Assembly (NCBI GenBank): GCA_966186595.1
Contig: CBIFWO010000031.1
Coordinates: 1 to 5,048 of the forward strand
Source of the DNA: JALRBM01 sp966186595
GTDB taxonomy: Bacteria; Patescibacteriota; Saccharimonadia; Saccharimonadales; Saccharimonadaceae
Reading direction: 5' to 3'
Length of the DNA stretch: 5,048 nt
Below are positions 1 through 4,873 of this stretch, one piece after another. How positions within the stretch are numbered: position 1 is the stretch's first letter; each line of letters opens with the position of its first letter. The position numbers and the translations under genes were made by a program. The notes under the pieces were generated by a model, which searched no databases, had not been told where the DNA came from, and was given only the letters and a program-made list of their open reading frames with translations.

Positions 1-39
1 TATCCGTAGCGGAAGCTGCGGATGGATTACCTCCTTTCT
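1..39 (+). rRNA. rrs: 16S rRNA, 3' end (partial)
   Basis: This is the last part of the small-subunit rRNA; the rest lies left of the window. Helix 45 is clear: CCGTAGC and GCTGCGG (4-10, 15-21) pair around a GGAA loop, the site dimethylated by KsgA in other bacteria. The C-G pair closing the loop replaces the G-C of E. coli, so pairing is preserved. The anti-Shine-Dalgarno CCTCC is intact at 30-34. Just before it the gene reads GGATTACC where most bacteria have GGATCACC (E. coli C1533 becomes T). The exact mature 3' end cannot be read from DNA; it should fall near 37-40. Confidence 0.96.
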
Positions 40-208
40 AGGGAGAGTTATGCCAGTAGTACGAGTAATCTACTACTGAAGCTAGGTCGGTCTTGTTGTT
101 GTGATGAGCTTACATAACAACGTTCGTTCCAATTTATTGGAACAAGACTAAGTTCAAAAACACGATAGACCTGACGTTGATATATGCACAGCTAAGTTGT
201 TAAACAGG
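40..208 (+). other. 16S rRNA trailer with two hairpins
   Basis: This is non-coding sequence between the 16S end and its terminator. Two perfect hairpins are visible. One has an 8-bp stem, 54-61 with 71-78, and a 9-nt loop. The other has a 7-bp stem, 126-132 with 137-143, and a TTTA loop. An outer pairing of GTCTTGTT (90-97) with AACAAGAC (141-148) is an alternative to the second hairpin, so the trailer may fold in two ways. These are probably processing or anti-degradation structures of the pre-16S transcript. No tRNA, box A or ORF was seen here. The partner of the usual 16S processing stem would lie upstream of the window. Confidence 0.6.
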
Positions 209-238
209 AAACTCTCCGATGTATGTCGGAGAGTTTTT
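209..238 (+). terminator. intrinsic terminator after 16S rRNA
   Basis: An 11-bp perfect stem (209-219 with 226-236, AAACTCTCCGA / TCGGAGAGTTT) has a 6-nt loop and runs into a TTTTT tract at 234-238. It is a textbook rho-independent terminator for the + strand and should end the 16S transcript well before the tRNAs and 23S. Read on the - strand the stem is followed only by TTTCC, but it may also serve the convergent small gene whose stop lies 22 nt away. Confidence 0.85.
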
Positions 239-259
239 GGTTGTTATGCCACCATGTTG

Positions 260-553
260 TTACCGGTTAAAGATCATACCAAAGAACCAGGTAAGGATCA
301 TAGCATGGAGGTTGATCATCACAACTACCCCAAGGCCACAAGTAATGAACGCCCATAGTTTGTAGCGCTCATAGCTTCCCATGCCACCACCGAAATTATC
401 CGCGACTTTTTGATGCCATCTTAAAAACGCGACGCCGATCGCAAGAATGATAAGACCGACGAAGAAAGATCCAAGGCTAAATTCGTATTGCATGGTGCTA
501 TTATACTCTTGCCACTCCTGATAATCTACGGTAGAATATATAAAGTTCCACAT
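260..553 (-). CDS. small two-helix membrane protein, family not recognised
   Basis: This is a 97-residue hypothetical protein and I do not recognise the family. Two hydrophobic segments are evident: about residues 27-46 (LGSFFVGLIILAIGVAFL) and about 67-95 (WAFITCGLGVVVMINLHAMI and following). They are joined by a polar, glycine-rich loop (DNFGGGMGSYERYK). A short acidic/aromatic N-terminus precedes helix 1, so it is probably an inner-membrane protein of two spans with no signal peptide. The gene faces 16S head-on and is separated from it by the terminator at 209-238. The start is uncertain. ATG at 553 lies 3 nt from tRNA-Ala with no ribosome binding site, so any leader would be antisense to that tRNA. 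A second ATG at 493 (residue 21) is preceded by TATAAT 6 nt upstream and would leave both helices intact. The frame is open throughout and the membrane topology is coherent, which supports a real gene. Confidence 0.7.
   Translation of the reverse strand: MWNFIYSTVDYQEWQEYNSTMQYEFSLGSFFVGLIILAIGVAFLRWHQKVADNFGGGMGSYERYKLWAFITCGLGVVVMINLHAMILTWFFGMIFNR
500..505 (-). promoter_or_regulatory. possible -10 box for the small membrane protein gene
   Basis: A perfect TATAAT on the - strand ends 6 nt before the in-frame ATG at 493. If used, transcription would begin at or next to that ATG and give a leaderless mRNA for a 77-residue product. The matching -35 position (523-528, TAGATT) is poor and there is no extended -10 TG, so this is a suggestion only. 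The site also lies inside the longer reading frame starting at 553. Confidence 0.3.
509..537 (+). promoter_or_regulatory. sigma70-type promoter for the tRNA cluster
   Basis: TTGCCA (509-514) and TAGAAT (532-537) are separated by exactly 17 nt, which is close to the TTGACA-17-TATAAT consensus. Transcription would start near 544-545, about 11 nt before tRNA-Ala. The promoter lies inside the 5' end of the oppositely oriented membrane protein gene, so the two units overlap here. Together with the terminator after 16S it implies that the tRNAs are transcribed independently of 16S. Confidence 0.65.
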
Positions 554-555
554 CT

Positions 556-632
556 GGGGATATAGCTCAGTTGGCTAGAGCACCTGCTTTGCAAGCAGGG
601 GGTCCAGGGTTCGAGTCCCTGTATCTCCACCA
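556..632 (+). tRNA. tRNA-Ala (anticodon UGC)
   Basis: A complete 77-nt cloverleaf with encoded CCA (630-632). The acceptor stem GGGGATA / TATCTCC contains the G3-U70 wobble (G558, T626), the main identity element for alanyl-tRNA synthetase. The anticodon stem CCTGC / GCAGG (583-587, 595-599) encloses the loop TTTGCAA with TGC at 590-592. The T-arm carries GGTTCGAGTCC. It is first in the tRNA cluster, directly downstream of its own promoter; in most bacterial rRNA spacers that carry both tRNAs, Ile precedes Ala. Confidence 0.97.
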
Positions 633-667
633 GGATAAGGTATCAAGTAATTGATGATTTATCCTGG
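630..667 (+). other. hairpin on the 3' side of tRNA-Ala
   Basis: CCAGGATAA (630-638) pairs perfectly with TTATCCTGG (659-667). Inside, ATCAA / TTGAT (642-646, 651-655) closes a GTAA (GNRA-type) loop. The outer stem starts within the tRNA's CCA, so folding it would compete with release of the mature 3' end. It may mark a processing site or a weak attenuator; only three Ts follow the stem, so a strong terminator is unlikely. Confidence 0.55.
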
Positions 668-696
668 TTTATGGGGCCAGATCGTACCTTTCATAT

Positions 697-733
697 GGGG
701 TGACTTGGGTGAAAATCCATAGTCACTCCACCA
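697..733 (+). other. CCA-ended acceptor-like hairpin between tRNA-Ala and tRNA-Val
   Basis: GGGGTGAC (697-704) pairs with GTCACTCC (722-729) over 8 bp with one G-U. It is followed by unpaired ACCA (730-733), exactly like the end of a tRNA. The inside forms a short TGGG / TCCA stem (706-709, 716-719) with a 6-nt loop. It resembles a tRNA minihelix (acceptor plus one arm), but the inner arm lacks the 5-bp stem and TTCGA loop of a true T-arm, and no D or anticodon arm can be drawn. It may be a tRNA relic or a processing element. Confidence 0.45.
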
Positions 734-753
734 AGTCTTCAATTTATGGCCGC

Positions 754-830
754 GGGCGCTTAGCTCAGTTGGCTAGAGCATCTCGTTTACACCGAGAGGG
801 TCGGGGGTTCGAGCCCCTCAGCGCCCACCA
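754..830 (+). tRNA. tRNA-Val (anticodon UAC)
   Basis: A complete 77-nt cloverleaf. Acceptor GGGCGCT / AGCGCCC is followed by discriminator A827 and encoded CCA (828-830). The anticodon stem TCTCG / CGAGA (781-785, 793-797) encloses TTTACAC with TAC at 788-790. The T-arm carries GGTTCGAGCC. The gene is bracketed by an 8-bp inverted repeat (739-746 with 831-838, one wobble) whose right arm starts on the base after CCA. A valine tRNA between Ala and Ile is not the usual content of a bacterial rRNA spacer. Confidence 0.97.
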
Positions 831-847
831 TGAATTGATATAGCAAG

Positions 848-960
848 AAAGCATCTTCTGAACGTATGGGCGATTAGCTCAGCTGGTTAGAGCGCGTCAC
901 TGATAATGACGAGGTCGGAGGTTCAAGTCCCTCATCGCCCACCAGTTCAGGAGATGCTTT
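848..960 (+). repeat. 16-bp inverted repeat bracketing tRNA-Ile
   Basis: The left arm 848-863 (AAAGCATCTTCTGAAC) and right arm 945-960 (GTTCAGGAGATGCTTT) pair over 16 bp with a single U-G wobble. The loop is tRNA-Ile plus 4 nt at its 5' side. The right arm begins immediately after the tRNA's CCA and runs into a six-T tract (958-963). The geometry suggests a double-stranded processing stem for excising the tRNA, possibly doubling as a terminator. The right arm also contains AGGAG (949-953), which lies a suitable distance before a TTG at 962. Confidence 0.75.
868..944 (+). tRNA. tRNA-Ile (anticodon GAU)
   Basis: A complete 77-nt cloverleaf. Acceptor GGGCGAT / ATCGCCC is followed by A941 and encoded CCA (942-944). 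The anticodon stem CGTCA / TGACG (895-899, 907-911) encloses CTGATAA with GAT at 902-904. The T-arm carries GGTTCAAGTCC. It is the last of the three-tRNA cluster and sits at the tip of the long flanking stem at 848-960. The dCTP-deaminase-like sequence starts 45 nt downstream. Confidence 0.97.
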
Positions 961-963
961 TTT
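945..963 (+). terminator. possible terminator of the tRNA cluster
   Basis: This is the right arm of the 16-bp stem around tRNA-Ile, followed by TTTTTT (958-963). If the stem forms during transcription, with the folded tRNA as its loop, it has the shape of an intrinsic terminator. The very large loop makes efficiency doubtful, so readthrough into the following broken gene is possible. Confidence 0.35.
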
Positions 964-972
964 GTGTTGGGA

Positions 973-981
973 TGATATAGT
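973..981 (+). promoter_or_regulatory. possible extended -10 element before the dcd-like gene
   Basis: TGATATAGT fits an extended -10 (TGn plus TATAGT) and ends 7 nt before the ATG at 989, so transcription would start at about the ATG and give a leaderless mRNA. No -35 box is seen at the right distance, as is common for extended -10 promoters. Confidence 0.3.
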
Positions 982-988
982 ACGAGAT

Positions 989-1383
989 ATGGTTTTATCT
1001 GGCGAGGCAATAAAGAAGGGTATCGAAAAAGGTATTATTGGCATCGAGCCGTTTTCGGAGAGTCAAGTAGAGCATGCTCATGTAAATCTACATCTGGGCT
1101 CGGTGGACGGGGTGGATGGAAATGAATATATATTGGAATCAAGAGCTTTGTAGTTGCCCATACTCACGAGAAAATTCGACTACCTGCAACTCTTTGCGGT
1201 TTAATCGAAGGGAGGTCAAAGCTTGCTCGTCGGGGTGTGTCGGTGGAGCAGTCCTCGAAATTCATCGAGCCTGGCTCTGATGATACAATGGCTCTCGAGA
1301 TATTTAATGCCAGTGATGTGCCTATTGCACTAAAATTAGGTCAAAAAATCGCTAAAATTATGAAAGTGACCGATGAGATCTAG
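989..1383 (+). pseudogene. dcd: dCTP deaminase (dUTPase-fold), frameshifted
   Basis: Intact relatives deaminate dCTP to dUTP, supplying the precursor of dTMP. The first frame, from ATG 989 to TAG 1153, reads MVLSGEAIKKGIEKG, then IEPFSESQVEHAHVNLHLGS, which matches the family N-terminus. The second frame continues to TAG 1381-1383 with SFVVAHTHEKIRLP, then EGRSKLAR (1207-1230, containing the catalytic Ser/Arg motif) and ALEIFN, whose Glu codon at 1297-1299 is the expected catalytic acid. The join falls near 1137-1144; adding one base there gives YILESKSFVVAHT, a good family match and about 131 residues. No slippery heptamer is present, so a real deletion or a sequencing error is likelier than programmed frameshifting. 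Signs of decay beyond the frameshift are that the conserved DLRLG is NLHLG, the loop after it is short, and the C-terminus is shorter than in typical 150-190-residue enzymes. A TTG at 962 preceded by AGGAG is an alternative start. The last base overlaps femA/B's stop. Confidence 0.8.
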
Positions 1384-2441
1384 AAATACAGGTCATGATA
1401 TACCAGCCAGTGGAGCTTGTATATTATTCTTTGCGATTTCTTCCAAACGAAGTAAGGCAATGGGCGCAGAATCTGGTCATAGCATCCGCAAAAATCAATA
1501 CTTTCTTTCTTGAATTTTAATTTGAATTGGCCCAGGCCATAGTAGGGGTGGTCCGGGTCGTTCAATTTTGACACAGGAGGGACGCCACAAAGGTCATAAA
1601 AATTTGATCTTTCTTGGGCATCTTGAAGTGCTCGCCACTGTACGGCCATGCCGTACCGATTTTTATAAATCGTATCTGGCGTTGATCCCCCGTCTTTGTA
1701 GGTACTGGTATTGCCAAAGTGGATAATGAATGCCCCTGCCACTGGTTGGTCATTCTCGTATGCAAAATAAAAGCTGCCATAGCCCATCACGCTAAAATTA
1801 TGCCAAAAGTTTCGATAGTAGCTATACGGACGTATAAAAGCAGCGCCTTTACCTCTACTGACGGTTTGCATAAGGCCGTACATGACCTTACAGGCTGTTT
1901 CTGAAAAGGGCAGGTTTTTTACCACGACAGATTGTTTCTGAGAAATGCGTATATCTCTTCGGGCCTTTGCACCGAGGCTGCCGATAAGGTCGGTAGGCGT
2001 ATTGAGGTTGAGAATGATCGTAGAGTTGTGGGCCTGGATTGGATTGGTCTTGTAGAGTTTTAACTGTGATAGTTCGTGTTGCGCTTGGAGTGAATTGGGT
2101 ATTTTAGGTTCGATTTTGATAACGAAGACGCGAAGGCTATTCTGCTTAACGAACTTTTTATTTGCACAGAGGATGGGCTTTATATGCTCAAGAGCAAGGC
2201 TCCCTGAGGGTAAGTACCACATATAGCCCAGAACTGGTATGAACTTTTCAAGAAAATAGACGAAAATTTGTGTATTCTTACCTTCATACACCATATATCG
2301 GATATTCCATCCAGCCTGCAGCTTTGTTGTAGCATAGGGTATGGATTGAAGAAAACCTGCCTCGTACTCGTTTTTTAAAACGTTATTATCCCAGTTATCG
2401 ATCTCCTCGGGGCTTGCTTCTCGTAATGTTAGATTGCTCAT
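1380..2441 (-). CDS. FemA/FemB-family peptidoglycan bridge aminoacyltransferase
   Basis: This 353-residue protein belongs to the Fem ligases, which add amino acids from aminoacyl-tRNA to the stem peptide of lipid II on the inner face of the membrane to build the interpeptide bridge. Family features in order are FLQS (30-33) and GW (44-45) near the N-terminus, a YLPSG turn (76-80), the basic KARRDIRISQK (159-169, like the usual TRRNIRKA), YKDGGS (248-253), YDLCGVPP (272-279, the usual YDFGGIPP, with Cys in place of the first Gly), and GLGQFKLKFKKE (292-303). Length matches single-chain FemX/FemA types without a coiled-coil insertion; no signal peptide or membrane span is present. Amino acid and bridge position cannot be told from sequence. 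ATG 2441 is chosen because MSNLTLREAS is a typical start. No Shine-Dalgarno precedes it, but TATAAC (2446-2451 on this strand) lies 4 nt upstream. The gene runs against the rRNA genes. Confidence 0.9.
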   Translation of the reverse strand: MSNLTLREASPEEIDNWDNNVLKNEYEAGFLQSIPYATTKLQAGWNIRYMVYEGKNTQIFVYFLEKFIPVLGYMWYLPSGSLALEHIKPILCANKKFVKQNSLRVFVIKIEPKIPNSLQAQHELSQLKLYKTNPIQAHNSTIILNLNTPTDLIGSLGAKARRDIRISQKQSVVVKNLPFSETACKVMYGLMQTVSRGKGAAFIRPYSYYRNFWHNFSVMGYGSFYFAYENDQPVAGAFIIHFGNTSTYKDGGSTPDTIYKNRYGMAVQWRALQDAQERSNFYDLCGVPPVSKLNDPDHPYYGLGQFKLKFKKESIDFCGCYDQILRPLPYFVWKKSQRIIYKLHWLVYHDLYF

Positions 2442-2459
2442 AATCGTTATACGCTTCGA

Positions 2460-2491
2460 TATGAGATTTTGTTTCGGACAAATTTCTCATA
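2460..2491 (-). other. hairpin upstream of femA/B
   Basis: TATGAGA / TCTCATA (2460-2466, 2485-2491) form 7 bp. After a small asymmetric internal loop, TTTGT / ACAAA adds 5 bp around a 5-nt loop. It ends 18 nt before the femA/B start codon and would lie in the mRNA leader if transcription begins further upstream. No T tract follows on either strand, so it is not an obvious terminator. Confidence 0.5.
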
Positions 2492-2757
2492 AAACCCTTG
2501 CAAAAAACGATGCCGTTCAGTATAGTTATTAGAAGTTAAGCGAATGTTCAAATGAACCTCTGGCGGTGTGTGATGGAAAGCAAATCGTAAGAGGTGTTTT
2601 TTATCGCAAAAATAACAACGGATTACCACTTTACAGCATGCGAGGCTCGGTGGTAGACTTGGTAAAGTTTGAGGGCAGACCGAATACATCATGGGCGATG
2701 TACGACAGTGTGCTCTCAATGTGAGGACGCAGTAATTTAACAATTCGATGATGTAAG

Positions 2758-2800
2758 AAAATTTTTTAAAGATTGACGGCAAGTATTTGGTATATACCAA
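2758..2800 (+). promoter_or_regulatory. probable 23S rRNA promoter/control region
   Basis: An A/T tract (about 2758-2770) resembling an UP element is followed by TTGACG (2773-2778), the -35 form found in many rRNA promoters. The expected -10 at 17-nt spacing is not convincing; TATATA (2791-2796) is only 12 nt away. A perfect 14-bp palindrome, TTGGTATATACCAA (2787-2800), covers that -10-like sequence and could be an operator. It ends about 25 nt before mature 23S. The lack of any 16S-linked readthrough route makes a local promoter necessary. Confidence 0.45.
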
Positions 2801-3107
2801 TTACTAGTTAAGTCAATGCATAAAAAGGTACTCAAGGGCACAGTAGTGGATGCCTAGACGTATATTACCGATGAAGGACGTGGAAGACTGCGATAAGTCT
2901 TGGGGAGCTGTCAACAAGCTTTGATCCAGGAATTTCCGAATGGGGAAACCCAGCATGAGTCATGTCATGTTGTCTCTACCTGAATATATAGGGTAGTTGA
3001 ACGGGAACCAACTGAACTGAAACATCTTAGTAGGTTGAGGAAAAGAAAGTAAATAACGATACCGAAAGTAGTGGCGAGCGAAATCGGTAGAGCCCAAACC
3101 TTACAAG

Positions 3108-3250
3108 TTTTTGCCTGTTTACAGGTGATAACGGCTGATAGGCCAATGCTTGCAAGGGGTTGTGATATTACACGAGACCAAGTCAGAGAACTGGAATTCA
3201 TTCCAGGTATCTGATTTGCGACCAGCAGCTATCACTGACTGGATAAGGTA
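3108..3250 (+). other. expanded 23S domain I helices
   Basis: Between the conserved AGCCCAAACC (3091-3100) and GAGTAGGGCGG (from 3348), E. coli has roughly 100 nt; here there are about 248. Two parts are extended. First, the stem CTTACAAG / CTTGCAAG carries an extra ~40 nt (3108-3148) that can form CCTG-TTTA-CAGG. Second, 3183-3214 makes a long hairpin (TCAGA / TCTGA, then CTGGAA / TTCCAG with a TTCA loop). A 7-bp helix, ATAAGGT / ACCTTAT (3243-3249, 3329-3335), encloses the more conserved remainder. The folds look like grown rRNA helices rather than a self-splicing intron. Confidence 0.55.
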
Positions 3251-4665
3251 AAAAATCGGCGTGGTTAGCAGAATAGTTTGAATGACTAGCCAAAGAACGT
3301 GAAAGCCGCGTACGCGAAAACGACGCTGACCTTATACGTGTTTTATCGAGTAGGGCGGGGCACGAGAAACCCTGTCTGAATCCGGCTGGACCACCAGCCA
3401 AGGCTAAATATAATATACGATCGATAGTGAACTAGTACAGCGATGGAAAGGTGAAAAGAACCCCGGGAGGGGAGTGAAATAGATCCTGAAACTCTGTGCC
3501 TACAAGGAGTCGGAGCCCTTCGGGGTGACGGCGTGCTTTTTGTAGAACGATCCAGCGAGTTAATTTCAAGTGCAAGGTTAAGTCAAGTGACGGAGCCACA
3601 GTGAAAGCGAGCCTGAATAGGGCGAATAAGTACTTGGGATTAGACCCGAAACCGGGTGACCTAACCATGGGCAGGCTGAAGCTGCGGTAATACGCAGTGA
3701 AGGGCCGAACCAGGACACGCAGCAAAGTGTTTGGATGACCTGTGGTTAGCGGTGAAATGCCAATCGAACTCGGAGATAGCTGGTTCTCCTCGAAATAGCT
3801 TTAGGGCTAGCGTCATGTGGTAGCCAACGGGGGTAGAGCTCTGTAAAGGACTGGGGGGAGCAATCCTACCCACCCTTAACAAACTACGAATACCGTTGGT
3901 GGAATCATGGCAGTTAGAACGTCGGGGCTAAGCTCGGCGCTCAAAAGGGAAACAGCCCAGACCATCGTCTAAGGTCCCTAAATTTACACTCAGTGGGAAA
4001 CAAGGTGAGATTTCTTAAACAGCTAGGATGTTGGCTTAGAAGCAGCCATTCATTTAAAGAGTGCGTAACAGCTCACTAGTCAAGAGATCTTGCGTGGAAA
4101 ATGTAACGGGGCTAAAGTGTAATACCGAAGACATGGATTGTACGTTTACGTACAGTGGTAGAGGAGCGTTCCTGTCAGCAGTGAAGCAGTATTGGAAAGT
4201 ATTGTGGAGCGGCAGGAAGTGAGAATGCTGGAATGAGTAACCATAAGATAGGTGAGAATCCTGTCGGCCGTAAGAGCAAGGTTTCCTGAGCCATGGTAAT
4301 CATCTCAGGGTTAGTCGGGCCTAAGCCGAGGCGCATAGCGTAGGCGATGGACATCAGGTTAATATTCCTGAACCGGTTAAGTTTTGTACACTGTTCACGG
4401 GGAAGTAGTCGAAGCGGATTCATGGTATGTATCCGTCCAACTCAGCGGGAACGCGAGAGGAGTGAAAGTTACCCTTCCGGGGTGACGATTTTGACCAAAG
4501 CCCTGGCTAGAAAAGCAGATGTACTTACGGACTTAGCCGCCCGTACCGCAAACCAACACAGGTGCTCGAGTCGAGTAGACTCAGGCTTACGAGAGAACCT
4601 TCGCTAAGGAACTCGGCAATACAGCGACCGTAACTTCGGGATAAGGTCTGCCCCCACTTCGGTGG

Positions 4666-4873
4666 ATATGAGCCAGTTCAAGCAACTTAGTGAATGGTGG
4701 TTAAAAAACGTACAGCGTGAAACGGTAGTAAATCTTGCTACCAGGGAAGCGTTGTATAAGTGAGTACGCCTTTATTCAGTAATGAATATTAGGTGATCAA
4801 ATCCTTTTTAAACACGAAATTTTTTACTGAGATAGACATGCTTGAGCTGATACCTTCGTATCTAACGATGTGG
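4666..4873 (+). other. ~208-nt structured insertion in the 23S helix 63 region
   Basis: The expected compact sequence CCCCCACTTCGGTGG-GGGCCGCAG is split here. GTGG occurs both before (4662-4665) and at the end (4870-4873) of the extra DNA, so the ends can slide by up to 4 nt. The insert has a basal stem of 11 bp with one wobble (4674-4684 with 4839-4849). Inside are a hairpin GGTAG / CTACC (4724-4728, 4738-4742) and one with a GTAA loop (4773-4778 with 4783-4788, extended by 4767-4771 with 4791-4795). Near the 3' end is GATAC-CTTC-GTATC (4849-4862). There is no ORF. I could not find the conserved group I P7 sequences or a group II domain V, so intron, RNase-excised intervening sequence or retained expansion all remain possible. 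Confidence 0.65.

Larger units (their letters stand above)
2442..2822. other. intergenic region between femA/B and 23S, no convincing gene
   Basis: About 380 bp separate the divergent femA/B and 23S genes. One open frame on the - strand (2800 to 2447) starts with TTG inside the palindrome at 2787-2800. It has Cys-rich, unpatterned composition and no family resemblance, and is judged non-coding. Several inverted repeats occur: 2460-2491, GTTCA / TGAAC at 2546-2557, and TACATC / GATGTA at 2685-2702. A weak -10-like TATACT (- strand, 2519-2524) lies 78 nt before femA/B. A small RNA cannot be excluded, but no known RNA family (RNase P, SRP RNA or tmRNA) was recognised. Confidence 0.6.

Noticed and set aside
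657..733. A full tRNA ending at the CCA of 733
   Set aside because: No 5' acceptor strand at the right distance, no anticodon arm and no TTCGA-type T-loop; only the minihelix can be drawn.
1135..1150. Programmed -1 frameshift in the dcd-like gene
   Set aside because: There is no X-XXY-YYZ slippery heptamer and no clear downstream pseudoknot; a missing base explains the two frames better.
1367..1395. TGACC/GGTCA stem across the convergent stops as a terminator
   Set aside because: It is only 5 bp with a 19-nt loop and no T tract on either strand.
1562..1904. Two short open frames overlapping femA/B in other frames
   Set aside because: They are shadows of the femA/B coding sequence, with no motif or initiation signal of their own.
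2447..2800. 117-residue open frame on the - strand just upstream of femA/B
   Set aside because: It has a TTG start inside a palindrome, no ribosome site, an odd Cys-rich composition and no recognisable motif. Its last ~45 residues look slightly more protein-like and a remnant cannot be fully excluded.
2965..4607. Several open frames on both strands inside the 23S region
   Set aside because: They overlap well-conserved 23S rRNA sequence and are chance frames.
4666..4873. Definite group I or group II intron
   Set aside because: The P7/G-site sequences of group I and domain V of group II could not be found by eye. Possible P1 pairing is only 3 bp, so the element is left unclassified.
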